Source: Anaerolineales bacterium (lineage in GTDB: Bacteria > Chloroflexota > Anaerolineae > Anaerolineales > Villigracilaceae). Taken from it: 10,804 bases of DNA. This document shows, in pieces, positions 1-6,019 of this stretch. The DNA is taken from contig JADLCG010000116.1 of NCBI GenBank assembly GCA_020847355.1, positions 1-10,804 on the forward strand, in the 5' to 3' direction. Position 1 is the first letter of the stretch. Each line of letters starts with the position of its first letter. The notes below the pieces were generated by a model that worked only from the letters and a program-made list of their open reading frames with translations, ran no database searches and had not been told where the DNA came from. Made by a program: the position numbers and the translations under genes.

Positions 1-1488
1 CGTGCGGAAATCTGCCCATTGTGGCGTGGGGCGCAGGAAAAAGATTTGATGCAATAACAACTCGCCGTGAAAAATATTTCCGCCCGTGATGCCCGCGATG
101 GCTTCGATATCTTTCGGCGAAATCACTTGCATGCCCACAATGCACTTGCGGATGTTCGGCGCATATTGCTCGATGGTCGAGATCACGGCTTCACCAAGTT
201 CATCGCGCTTCGTGTCATTCCATCCGCCCTCCAGATCATACGGCGCATATTGCACAAAACACGACATCACATGCTGACCAGGCGGCGCCATATCGGGGTC
301 GATCATCGAAGGGAAAATCATATCGAGATACGGTCGCTTCGAAATCTGCCCATACTTCGCGTCGTCATACGCGCGCTCGATGTAATCAATGCTCGGGCTG
401 ATCGAAACCGCGCCGCGATGCAAAATCGATTCGTGTCCTTTTTCAAACGGCATTGCCGTAAAGTTCGGCAATTCGCTCAACGCGATATTCACCTTGCCCG
501 ACGAGCCGCGCGTGCGGAAATTTTTTATAGACGTGACAAAATCATCGGGCAAATATTTTTGTTCCACAAATTGCAGGAACGTTCTTTTTGGATCCGCCGC
601 CGACATGACGACTTTGGATTGAATCTCATCGCCATTTTCTAGGATGACGCCCACTGCGCTTCCACCCTTGACCTTGACCTGACTCACCGAACAATCGACT
701 CTGATCTCCACCCCCAGCGCTTGCGCCGCGTTAAGAATGGAGCCGCTGACTCCGCCAGAGCCGTTCTTGGCAAAACCCCACGCGCGGAACGCGCCGTCAA
801 TTTCGCCCATGTAATGATGGAGCAGAACATACGCCGTCCCAGGCGAACGCGGACCCAAGAACGTGCCGATGATTCCACTGGCGGCTTTTGTGCCTTTCAA
901 GGCGTCGGTCTCGAACCACTCTTCAAGCAAATCTGCGGATGATTGTGTGGCGAGTTTGGCAATTGTATAAAGTTCTTTTTCCGAAAGGCTCGCGGCGTAT
1001 TGACCGACTTTCAATAATCCCAACATATCGCGGATACTTAATGATGATGGGTCAGGCGGAATCAAATTGATGATCGGCTTGATCGCTTTCGCGGCGCGCG
1101 CCATCACACGAGCATATTCATCATACGCTTCTGCATCTTTCGGCGAATGACGATAAATCTCGCGGCGAGTTAGATCATGGTCGTCCCACGCGGCGAGATA
1201 ATCTCCGTTTTCCATAGGCGTGAACGTGCTAGGCAACGGCAGGATTTTCAGTCCATGCTTCGGCAATTCCAAATCACGGATAATTTCTGGGCGCAAGAGA
1301 CTCACCACATACGAAAACTCGGTGAACTTGTACCCAGGAAAAATCTCCTCCGTCACCGCCGCCCCACCGACGATGTGCCTGCGCTCCAGCACAACAACCT
1401 TCTTGCCCGCTTTTGCCAAATATGCGGCGGCGACTAAGCCGTTATGTCCGCCCCCGATGATGATTGCGTCGTATTGATTTACTGCCAT
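1..1488 (-). CDS. PYROXD2-like NAD(P)/FAD-dependent oxidoreductase, 3' end cut off by the window
   Basis: The frame is open for 496 codons from the ATG at 1488 down to base 1 with no stop, so the C-terminus lies outside the window. The N-terminus carries a Rossmann FAD-binding motif (IIIGGGHNGLVAA, residues 9-21), then VVVLERR with the acidic residue that usually holds the ribose, and VGGAAVTEE. This is the phytoene-desaturase/amine-oxidase-like FAD fold. Near the visible end, GGNIFHGELLLHQIFFLRP resembles the FAD-contacting C-terminal region of PYROXD2-type proteins, which are roughly 500-580 residues long, so probably only a few tens of residues are missing. An AAAGGAAT ribosome site lies 4 bases before the start. 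The substrate is unknown; bacterial members are often labelled as desaturases without proof. The gene follows the aminomethyltransferase-like gene on the same strand after a repeat-filled 148-base gap, so co-transcription is possible but not shown. Family assignment is firm, function is not. Confidence 0.85.
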   Translation of the reverse strand, partial: MAVNQYDAIIIGGGHNGLVAAAYLAKAGKKVVVLERRHIVGGAAVTEEIFPGYKFTEFSYVVSLLRPEIIRDLELPKHGLKILPLPSTFTPMENGDYLAAWDDHDLTRREIYRHSPKDAEAYDEYARVMARAAKAIKPIINLIPPDPSSLSIRDMLGLLKVGQYAASLSEKELYTIAKLATQSSADLLEEWFETDALKGTKAASGIIGTFLGPRSPGTAYVLLHHYMGEIDGAFRAWGFAKNGSGGVSGSILNAAQALGVEIRVDCSVSQVKVKGGSAVGVILENGDEIQSKVVMSAADPKRTFLQFVEQKYLPDDFVTSIKNFRTRGSSGKVNIALSELPNFTAMPFEKGHESILHRGAVSISPSIDYIERAYDDAKYGQISKRPYLDMIFPSMIDPDMAPPGQHVMSCFVQYAPYDLEGGWNDTKRDELGEAVISTIEQYAPNIRKCIVGMQVISPKDIEAIAGITGGNIFHGELLLHQIFFLRPTPQWADFRT

Positions 1489-1501
1489 AATGATTCCTTT
1501 T

Positions 1502-1591
1502 TGAACCGCGAAGGCTTGCACTGAGCCTGTCGAAGTGACGCTAAGATCGCTAAGAAAATCTTTTAAAAACCTTTGCGCTCTTTGCGGTTAA
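1502..1591. repeat. Short inverted-repeat remnant with a second repeat inserted in one arm
   Basis: The left end, TGAACCGCGAAG (1502-1513), and the right end, CTTTGCGGTTAA (1580-1591), are inverted copies matching at 10 of 12 bases. Between them are CGCTAAG-type words (GACGCTAAGATCGCTAAG) typical of non-coding inverted repeats. The left arm is interrupted at about 1515-1537 by CTTGCACTGAGCCTGTCGAAG, a short dispersed word that I recognise from many bacterial genomes, which looks like a separate insertion. Just beyond the right end, ACTGATCACTGATAACT (1607-1623) is a further short tandem-like word. The whole gap between the aminomethyltransferase-like gene and the oxidoreductase gene is made of such pieces, and I see no convincing promoter in it. 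Confidence 0.55.
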
Positions 1592-1636
1592 TTCTTTCGG
1601 GTTTTTACTGATCACTGATAACTATTCTCTATTCTC

Positions 1637-2833
1637 TTACTTTCTTTTCCACTCAGGCTCATAAAACGGAAGTTTCACCACCTTCGCAGGCGCGTGCTGA
1701 CGATGATGCTCGACCGTGATTTCCATTCTCACGTCTGTCCCAATTTCAAAATATGGCTTCTGCAAATGCGCCAAAGCGATGTACTTCTTCAACAGCGGCG
1801 ACCATGTTGATGTGGAAGCATACCCAACCTGCACGTTGCCAACCAAAATCGGCAGACTTCCGCGTACAGCCATGCCAGGGATTTGCGGCGGCAAACCGAC
1901 TCGCTTGAAGATGCTTTCCATGCCCACCCAATCCACTTCGAGTCCCATCATCTTCCAAACTGAACCTTCACGCTTTTCTTTTTCCAATGCGCGGCGACCG
2001 ACGAAGTATCCTTTTTTATCAAGCGCCACTGTCCAATCGAGTCCCAACTCGAACGGAGATGACTTCTGCGGCTCGATCCACGCGTGAGTTGTGGACGTGT
2101 AATCTACGTCGAGCATGAAGAGACCCGCTTCCACGCGCGCCATATCCATTGCTAAAATGCCGACGGGCGTAATGCCATAGTCCGCGCCTGCTTCCATGAG
2201 CGTGTCCCAAATTTTGATGGCGTCTTTGGCAGGCATCCAAATCTCATAGCCGAGGTCGCCGGTGTAACCAGTTCTTGAAATCGTGACCTCGACTCCCTTG
2301 ATTTTATTTTTCATCAAGCGGAAGTATTTCAACTCGTCAACAGACGCTTCAACAACTTTGTTCAACACCTTGCGCGTGTTCGGTCCTTGAAAACTCAGCG
2401 CGGCAACTTCATCAGTGACTTCGGTGATCTCCACTTCCATGCCAACGGCATTCATGGATAACCAACGCAAGTTCGGCTCTGCGGCAGTCAAGCGGAATGT
2501 CGTTTCATCCAGCCGTGAGACCGTGCCATCGTCAATCATCTTGCCTTCTTCGTCGCACCAGCCCGTGTAAGCGACTTGTCCCATTTTCATTTTATAGATG
2601 TCTCTCGTGGTGACGCGATGCAGTAACGCCGCCGCATCCTTGCCTGTGATGATGTATTTGATCAACGGTGAGACATCAATCAGCGCCGCCGAGTTGCGGA
2701 TCGCCCAATATTCGCGATCTAGCGTGTGTTCGTATGAGCCAGCAGAAAAATATCCCGCCCACTTGCGCCAATTCTGCGGCTGGCATAACGCGGAGGTTCT
2801 TTCATGGAATGGAGTGGTTTTGAGGTTGAGCAT
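1637..2833 (-). CDS. GcvT-family aminomethyltransferase-like protein
   Basis: A 398-residue protein of the GcvT/DMGDH/DmdA fold, whose members use tetrahydrofolate to accept one-carbon groups. The N-terminus (TTPFHERT, residues 6-13), the segment NSAALIDVSPLIKYIITGKDA (about 47-67) and GQVAYTGWCDEEGKMIDDGTVSRL (about 85-108) match the folate-binding domain. D101/D102 correspond to the conserved Asp pair of GcvT. FQGPNTRKVL, RTGYTGDLGYEIWMP and VGILAMDMARVEAGL follow in the order seen in GcvT, then the C-terminal barrel domain. No gcvH or gcvP genes are visible, and the sequence is not a close copy of canonical glycine-cleavage T protein. It could therefore be a T protein or a demethylase acting on another N- or S-methyl compound. 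The ATG at 2833 directly abuts the TAA of the upstream membrane-protein gene, with no strong ribosome site, so translational coupling is likely. GC content rises sharply compared with the genes just upstream. Confidence 0.88.
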   Translation of the reverse strand: MLNLKTTPFHERTSALCQPQNWRKWAGYFSAGSYEHTLDREYWAIRNSAALIDVSPLIKYIITGKDAAALLHRVTTRDIYKMKMGQVAYTGWCDEEGKMIDDGTVSRLDETTFRLTAAEPNLRWLSMNAVGMEVEITEVTDEVAALSFQGPNTRKVLNKVVEASVDELKYFRLMKNKIKGVEVTISRTGYTGDLGYEIWMPAKDAIKIWDTLMEAGADYGITPVGILAMDMARVEAGLFMLDVDYTSTTHAWIEPQKSSPFELGLDWTVALDKKGYFVGRRALEKEKREGSVWKMMGLEVDWVGMESIFKRVGLPPQIPGMAVRGSLPILVGNVQVGYASTSTWSPLLKKYIALAHLQKPYFEIGTDVRMEITVEHHRQHAPAKVVKLPFYEPEWKRK

Positions 2834-3388
2834 TTATGACTTAGCCTTTCGACTATTGAATTCCATTTCCATGAGAATTCTCAAGATTTGATTTAACGCT
2901 TTGAGTGGGAAATAGGTAACAGCAATTTGTATTCCAACTGTAAGACTAGTTATGAGGATCTCCCAAACGATGTATGAGGCATTTTCAAATGTTGGAAGTT
3001 GACCTAACAATAACTCCTGTACAGTATAGCTATTCAATAATGCTGAGATTATGTAAATAATTACAACAGCTTTTGCCAATTTGTTGATGTTATCTTTTAA
3101 TGATAAAACTTCCAGCGTGTCATAAAGTTCTGGCTGATTTTCGTCATCCAGTAACTTGATCTCCCAATCTTCAAGTTGTTTATTTTCAGCGGCTTTATCT
3201 TGGTACTTAATGATAGGGTCGTTTTGTGATGGAAGTTTTTCAATTCGCTTTTCTAAAATTTCTTCTAAAACTTCAAAAGCTATATCAGACCATTCAACTC
3301 TGTCGTTTTTTATCCAGATTTCAATCAATTCTTCATCTGTCATTGATTTGAAATTGCTATAAATATTCTGGCGGAGTTGATCGCTCAT
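2834..3388 (-). CDS. Two-helix membrane protein with acidic soluble N-terminal domain, unknown function
   Basis: I do not recognise a named family. The 184-residue protein starts with a soluble helical stretch (SMTDEELIEIWIKNDRVEWS, residues 15-34, then FEVLEEILEKRIEKLP), rich in Glu, Asp and Trp and suggestive of a helical adaptor. A charged linker reaches about residue 103. Two hydrophobic segments follow at about 105-128 and 139-163, and the protein ends in a basic tail (NSRKAKS). The hydrophobic half resembles that of the upstream gene product: VVIIYIISALL against VLVIYILTAIA, and a similar tail after helix two. The start ATG overlaps the stop of the upstream gene by 4 bases (ATGA), and its stop abuts the aminomethyltransferase-like gene, so these form one transcription unit. 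The gene is clearly AT-rich compared with its neighbours. Confidence 0.75.
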   Translation of the reverse strand: MSDQLRQNIYSNFKSMTDEELIEIWIKNDRVEWSDIAFEVLEEILEKRIEKLPSQNDPIIKYQDKAAENKQLEDWEIKLLDDENQPELYDTLEVLSLKDNINKLAKAVVIIYIISALLNSYTVQELLLGQLPTFENASYIVWEILITSLTVGIQIAVTYFPLKALNQILRILMEMEFNSRKAKS

Positions 3389-3729
3389 TCTTCACCTTCT
3401 TGGTTTTTATTGTCTCTGTAATTTATATCTGTTTCGACGATCATATTTAAGCCTAGAGCAACCCCTCTTAAAATCACATAATAAATAAGACCTTGAAGAA
3501 TAAGAAGCGCTGTATGCGAAAATGCTTTTAATATAAATATAGGTTCGTCAAAGATACTATTTGTTAAGTTGGATATATAGAGATCGTTATTTTTTATATA
3601 TTCAAATAACTGAGCTATTGCTGTAAGAATATAAATGACAAGTACAATTTTTGAGAAAAAATCTGCTTGTGCGGAAATTCGCCATAATCTTAAATGTTTC
3701 CAATCAAATAGTTCGTCTCTTTTTTCCAT
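3385..3729 (-). CDS. Small two-helix membrane protein, unknown function
   Basis: A 114-residue protein if the second ATG (3729) is used, or 117 if the ATG at 3738 is used. I prefer 3729 because an AAGGA ribosome site (3738-3742, read on the minus strand) then sits 8 bases upstream, whereas for the first ATG it would overlap the start codon. After a charged, Trp-containing N-terminus (DWKHLRLWRISAQADFF) come two predicted membrane segments, IVLVIYILTAIAQLFEYI and FILKAFSHTALLILQGLIYY extending to about LGLNMI. They are joined by a roughly 18-residue acidic/Asn-rich loop, and an acidic C-terminal tail follows. Its TGA overlaps the ATG of the next gene (ATGA). The helix pair looks homologous to that of the downstream protein, so the two may form a hetero-oligomer; this is inference. 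No catalytic motif is visible. Base composition is AT-rich. Confidence 0.7.
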   Translation of the reverse strand: MEKRDELFDWKHLRLWRISAQADFFSKIVLVIYILTAIAQLFEYIKNNDLYISNLTNSIFDEPIFILKAFSHTALLILQGLIYYVILRGVALGLNMIVETDINYRDNKNQEGEE

Positions 3730-3743
3730 TTTCCGCATCCTTA

Positions 3744-3976
3744 TTAATCTTTGTTTGAATACTCTGCTGGCGCAAAGAAAACTAAAATCGTTAACTCTTC
3801 TTCAGTTGAACGGAAGCGATGGTCCACGTTTTTCGCCGCATATTTTGAGAGCCAGTTCTGTTAGCGGGCAGAATGTAAAGCCCCATGCTTAGGTCTGGGA
3901 CTTTGAGAAATTCAAGATAGGCGTTGTTACTTGATTCTCTGTGTGAGATGAGTTGGGCAAGTTCATAGGTGGGCAT
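3744..3976 (-). pseudogene. Decayed small cupin gene (central deletion plus frameshift)
   Basis: The first 37 or so codons from the ATG at 3976 (MPTYELAQLISHRESSNNAY, then LEFLKVPDLSMGLYILPA) match the N-terminus of a common family of small cupin proteins of about 110-120 residues. In-frame translation then runs into unrelated sequence (RRKTWTIASVQLKKS) and stops at 3792-3794. In a different frame the downstream DNA encodes KNVDHRFRSTEEELTILVFF followed by APAEYSNKD and a TAA at 3744-3746. That is a convincing cupin C-terminus including the HRF metal-site segment. About 40 central residues, which would hold the PH-x-EDE-type metal-binding motif, are missing. The gene is therefore a deletion remnant with a shifted frame. 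It keeps a ribosome site (GGAG, 6 bases before the ATG) and leads directly into the membrane-protein pair, so its main present role may be as a leader for them. Confidence 0.75.
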
Positions 3977-3997
3977 AAGTTTCTCCGGCCATCGTCT

Positions 3998-4025
3998 CGG
4001 GTAAAATTATATATAATTTTACCCG
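3998..4025. promoter_or_regulatory. Perfect 28-bp palindrome upstream of the cupin remnant, candidate operator/promoter
   Basis: The half-site CGGGTAAAATTATA (3998-4011) is followed directly by its exact reverse complement (4012-4025), with no mismatch and no spacer. The AT-rich centre gives a TATAAT box on both strands (4012-4017 plus, 4006-4011 minus). On the minus strand the box lies about 30 bases before the ATG of the cupin remnant, a sensible distance for a start site. I see no good -35 element. The symmetry suits binding by a dimeric regulator that covers the -10 region. A cruciform or a weak terminator are alternatives, but the stem is AT-rich and lacks a following T-run. Confidence 0.5.
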
Positions 4026-4118
4026 CCTTTGGTTAAATTATGAAGTCGGCGTAGATATTTTTTAGAGGAGGGAAGGTTGTTTGAAACCGTATCAACTTTC
4101 AGGTAGAAATGGGGCGAA

Positions 4119-4150
4119 AAAAATAAGCAGACAAACGTCTGCTTATTTTT
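4119..4150 (-). terminator. Intrinsic terminator of the four-gene operon
   Basis: Arms AAAAATAAGCAGAC (4119-4132) and GTCTGCTTATTTTT (4137-4150) pair perfectly over 14 bases around a 4-base loop. Read on the minus strand the hairpin starts 10 bases after the stop of the hemerythrin-like gene and runs into a long T tract (TTATTTTTTT). It can also work on the plus strand because both flanks are A/T-rich, but no plus-strand gene ends here. Confidence 0.9.
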
Positions 4151-4160
4151 AATCAAGCAT

Positions 4161-4718
4161 TTATTTCCAATCTTTATATTCTTCTTCCAATTCTCCGATA
4201 ATTTTTACGTATTTTTCCGCGCCGTCTTTTAAGCCGCCTTCAAAGATAATCGCTTTGATATCTTCAGTCACTTTTTCTTCGGCTTCCATCGGCAGGGTTT
4301 GCTCAATCAGCGGGTAGATTAAAGTTTTTAAGCGCTCAAGATGTTGGCGTAGGGTGCTGGAATATTCGTGCGCCGACCAACCTACCTCAGCGCGGGCGTT
4401 TTCGTCTCCATTTTGCCATGCGCTGGCGGCGGCGAGCATTGTCTCGGCGTCATCCGCGCATTTCTTTTGATCGGCGCGCATCGCGCCAACGGGACCTTGT
4501 GATTCTGAAAAGCCGCCGTCAATTAAGATATTAATTAGCACCTCTTCTTTTTTGAAGAAACCCGCTTGCACATAATCCTGAATGAAGACGTGCGCCAGCA
4601 AAAAGAATTTAGCTTTGGCGCGTTTATTAGTGCGGACTTCCAGCGAGGCGCCGCCCAAGACGTTGAGAAAACGGGCGATCTGTTCTTGATCGGTTTGTAG
4701 ATTTCTAGGAACGCGCAT
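4161..4718 (-). CDS. Hemerythrin-fold protein lacking most diiron ligands
   Basis: The 185-residue protein follows the layout of bacterial hemerythrin-domain proteins: an amphipathic first helix (EQIARFLNVLGGASLEV), FFKKEEVLINILIDGGF (54-70), GPVGAMRADQKKCADDAETM (75-94) and YSSTLRQHLERLKTLIYPLI (119-138). In ordinary members the second helix has HH-x-KEE, the third M-x-x-EH, the fourth H-x-x-x-ED. Here the positions read F54/F55, Q84 and H126 followed by R-L-K, and the first-helix His is also replaced. Only E58 and H126 seem to remain of the usual seven ligands, so a diiron centre is unlikely. It may be a structural or sensing derivative; function unknown. It is the last gene of the operon, 49 bases after the FAH-family gene, with a possible internal promoter, and is followed by the terminator at 4119-4150. 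Fold assignment is by motif pattern only and moderately sure. Confidence 0.72.
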   Translation of the reverse strand: MRVPRNLQTDQEQIARFLNVLGGASLEVRTNKRAKAKFFLLAHVFIQDYVQAGFFKKEEVLINILIDGGFSESQGPVGAMRADQKKCADDAETMLAAASAWQNGDENARAEVGWSAHEYSSTLRQHLERLKTLIYPLIEQTLPMEAEEKVTEDIKAIIFEGGLKDGAEKYVKIIGELEEEYKDWK

Positions 4719-4750
4719 AATTTTCCATCACTTTAGATTGAGATAAGCAC

Positions 4751-4759
4751 AGTATAGCA
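4751..4759 (-). promoter_or_regulatory. Possible extended -10 promoter for the hemerythrin-like gene
   Basis: On the minus strand TGCTATACT has the TGn extension and a TATACT box, 32 bases before the ATG at 4718. No good -35 hexamer is visible, as expected for extended -10 promoters. It would let the last operon gene be expressed separately. This rests on motif match only. Confidence 0.35.
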
Positions 4760-4767
4760 TTTTAAGC

Positions 4768-5526
4768 TTAAGCTTTGACTGGATTACTTAATTTCCCCAA
4801 ACCTTCAATTTCAACATCCACTACATCCCCGATTTTGAGCGTCCCCACGCCAGCGGGCGTGCCGGTAAAAATCAAATCGCCGGGTTCTAAAGTCATAATG
4901 GAGGAAATGTATGCGATCAGCGTGCTAACGCTGAAGAGCATATCGCGGGTCGAAGCCATCTGACGCATTTGCCCATTGACGCGGCAAGTGACGACTGCAT
5001 CAGATGCGTCGAAATCGGTGTCAATCCACGGACCGAACGGGCAGAAAGTATCGAAGCCTTTGGCGCGCGTCCATTGACCGTCCGTCTTTTGCAGATCGCG
5101 CGCGGTGATGTCGTTGCCGATGGTATAGCCGAAGATATATTCCTTCGCCGTCTCCGCGATGACGTTTTTGGCGCGTTGACCAATCACGACGACGAGTTCC
5201 GCTTCATGCTCCACCTGAGCGGATTGCGGCGGAAGGAAAATTTGCTCCCCGTTAGCGATGACCGCAGATGGCGGCTTGAAAAAAAGCAACGGCGTTTTGG
5301 GGATTTCATTTCCCAACTCTTTGGCATGTTCCACATAATTGCGCCCCACGCAGATGATTTTGCTCGGCGTGCAGGGCGGGAGTAATTTCAACTCGGCTAT
5401 TGGAGTGCGGGCTTCTCGGCGGCGGTATTCTCCGAAAATGTTGCCTTGAATTTCGCCGACTTTATCTTCCAAGATCCAGCCGTATTTTGGTTCATCCCCA
5501 TCGTTTTGATAGCGAATAATCCTCAT
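4768..5526 (-). CDS. Fumarylacetoacetate hydrolase family protein (FAHD1/HpcE-like)
   Basis: A 252-residue protein of the FAH superfamily, metal-dependent enzymes that hydrolyse, decarboxylate or isomerise beta-keto and enol acids. KIICVGRNYVEHAKELG (56-72) and PLLFFKPPSAVI (79-90) open the catalytic domain. EHEAELVVVIG gives E108 and E110, and GNDITARDLQ gives D139, the three expected Mg2+/Mn2+ carboxylates. RAKGFDTFCPFGPW (154-167) supplies the conserved Lys, and DLIFTGTPAGVG is the typical late loop. Length suits the short bacterial FAH-domain class such as acylpyruvase/oxaloacetate decarboxylase or 2-hydroxyhepta-2,4-diene-1,7-dioate isomerase. The exact substrate cannot be read from sequence. 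The ATG at 5526 lies 6 bases after the folK stop, so translation is probably coupled. No aromatic-degradation genes are nearby, which favours a general metabolic or repair role. Confidence 0.92.
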   Translation of the reverse strand: MRIIRYQNDGDEPKYGWILEDKVGEIQGNIFGEYRRREARTPIAELKLLPPCTPSKIICVGRNYVEHAKELGNEIPKTPLLFFKPPSAVIANGEQIFLPPQSAQVEHEAELVVVIGQRAKNVIAETAKEYIFGYTIGNDITARDLQKTDGQWTRAKGFDTFCPFGPWIDTDFDASDAVVTCRVNGQMRQMASTRDMLFSVSTLIAYISSIMTLEPGDLIFTGTPAGVGTLKIGDVVDVEIEGLGKLSNPVKA

Positions 5527-5532
5527 GGACGC

Positions 5533-6018
5533 TCATTTCCCCTCATATTTTTGAATGCCGCTTTGATCTAAAGCCGCCAGCATCTGACTCACAGATTGGT
5601 TCAAAACTGGATGGACAAGCGCAGGCGCGAGGTCCGCTAGCGGCGCGAGCACAAACGCCCGCTCGTGTAAACGCGGGTGCGGAATTTGAATCCCCGCTTC
5701 GTCTAAAACCAAATCGTCATAAAATAAAATATCCACGTCAATGACGCGCGGCCCGTTTTCAAAAGTAACGGCGCGACCAAGAGCGACTTCCAGCCGTTTG
5801 AGATGTTGAAGCAAAGGCTCGGCTTGTAGATAGGTATCCACGCAGATGACCTGATTCAAAAATGGCGGCTGATCTTGATAGCCCCACGGCTGAGTTTCGT
5901 AAACAAAGGATTTCGCGCGCACGTTCATTTGCGGCGTGAGGTTGTTGATTAGATTTTTCAAATTGGTCAGGCGCATGCCCATATTACTGCCGAGCGCGAG
6001 GTAAACGGTATGATCCAT
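5533..6018 (-). CDS. folK: 2-amino-4-hydroxy-6-hydroxymethyldihydropteridine pyrophosphokinase
   Basis: This cytosolic enzyme transfers pyrophosphate from ATP to 6-hydroxymethyl-7,8-dihydropterin, the step before dihydropteroate synthase in folate synthesis. The 161-residue length is standard for single-domain HPPK. Family marks: YLALGSNMG at 6-14, the YETQPWGYQDQPPFLNQV pterin-binding segment at 40-57, RLEVALGR, the signature GPRVIDVDILFYDD at 89-102 with Mg2+-binding D95 and D97, and HPRLHERAFVLAPLADLAP at 114-132. All key residues are present, so it should be active. The start ATG is 1 base after the TAA of the upstream ClbS-like gene and has no ribosome site of its own, which points to translational coupling. 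No folP, folB or folE is in the window, so the other folate genes lie elsewhere. Confidence 0.96.
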   Translation of the reverse strand: MDHTVYLALGSNMGMRLTNLKNLINNLTPQMNVRAKSFVYETQPWGYQDQPPFLNQVICVDTYLQAEPLLQHLKRLEVALGRAVTFENGPRVIDVDILFYDDLVLDEAGIQIPHPRLHERAFVLAPLADLAPALVHPVLNQSVSQMLAALDQSGIQKYEGK

Positions 6019-6019
6019 A

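Noticed and set aside
67..642. 191-codon plus-strand frame opposite the FAD oxidoreductase gene
   Set aside because: It is antisense to a clearly conserved protein and its translation is Arg/His-rich with no family features.
1716..2087. 123-codon plus-strand frame opposite the aminomethyltransferase-like gene
   Set aside because: Shadow of the minus-strand gene; no ribosome site and no recognisable protein.
3998..4025. Palindrome as an intrinsic terminator
   Set aside because: The stem is mostly A/T with no spacer loop and no T-tract after it, and it lies before a gene start rather than after a gene end.
4969..5385. 138-codon plus-strand frame opposite the FAH-family gene
   Set aside because: It mirrors a conserved coding frame on the other strand and shows no independent start signal or motif.
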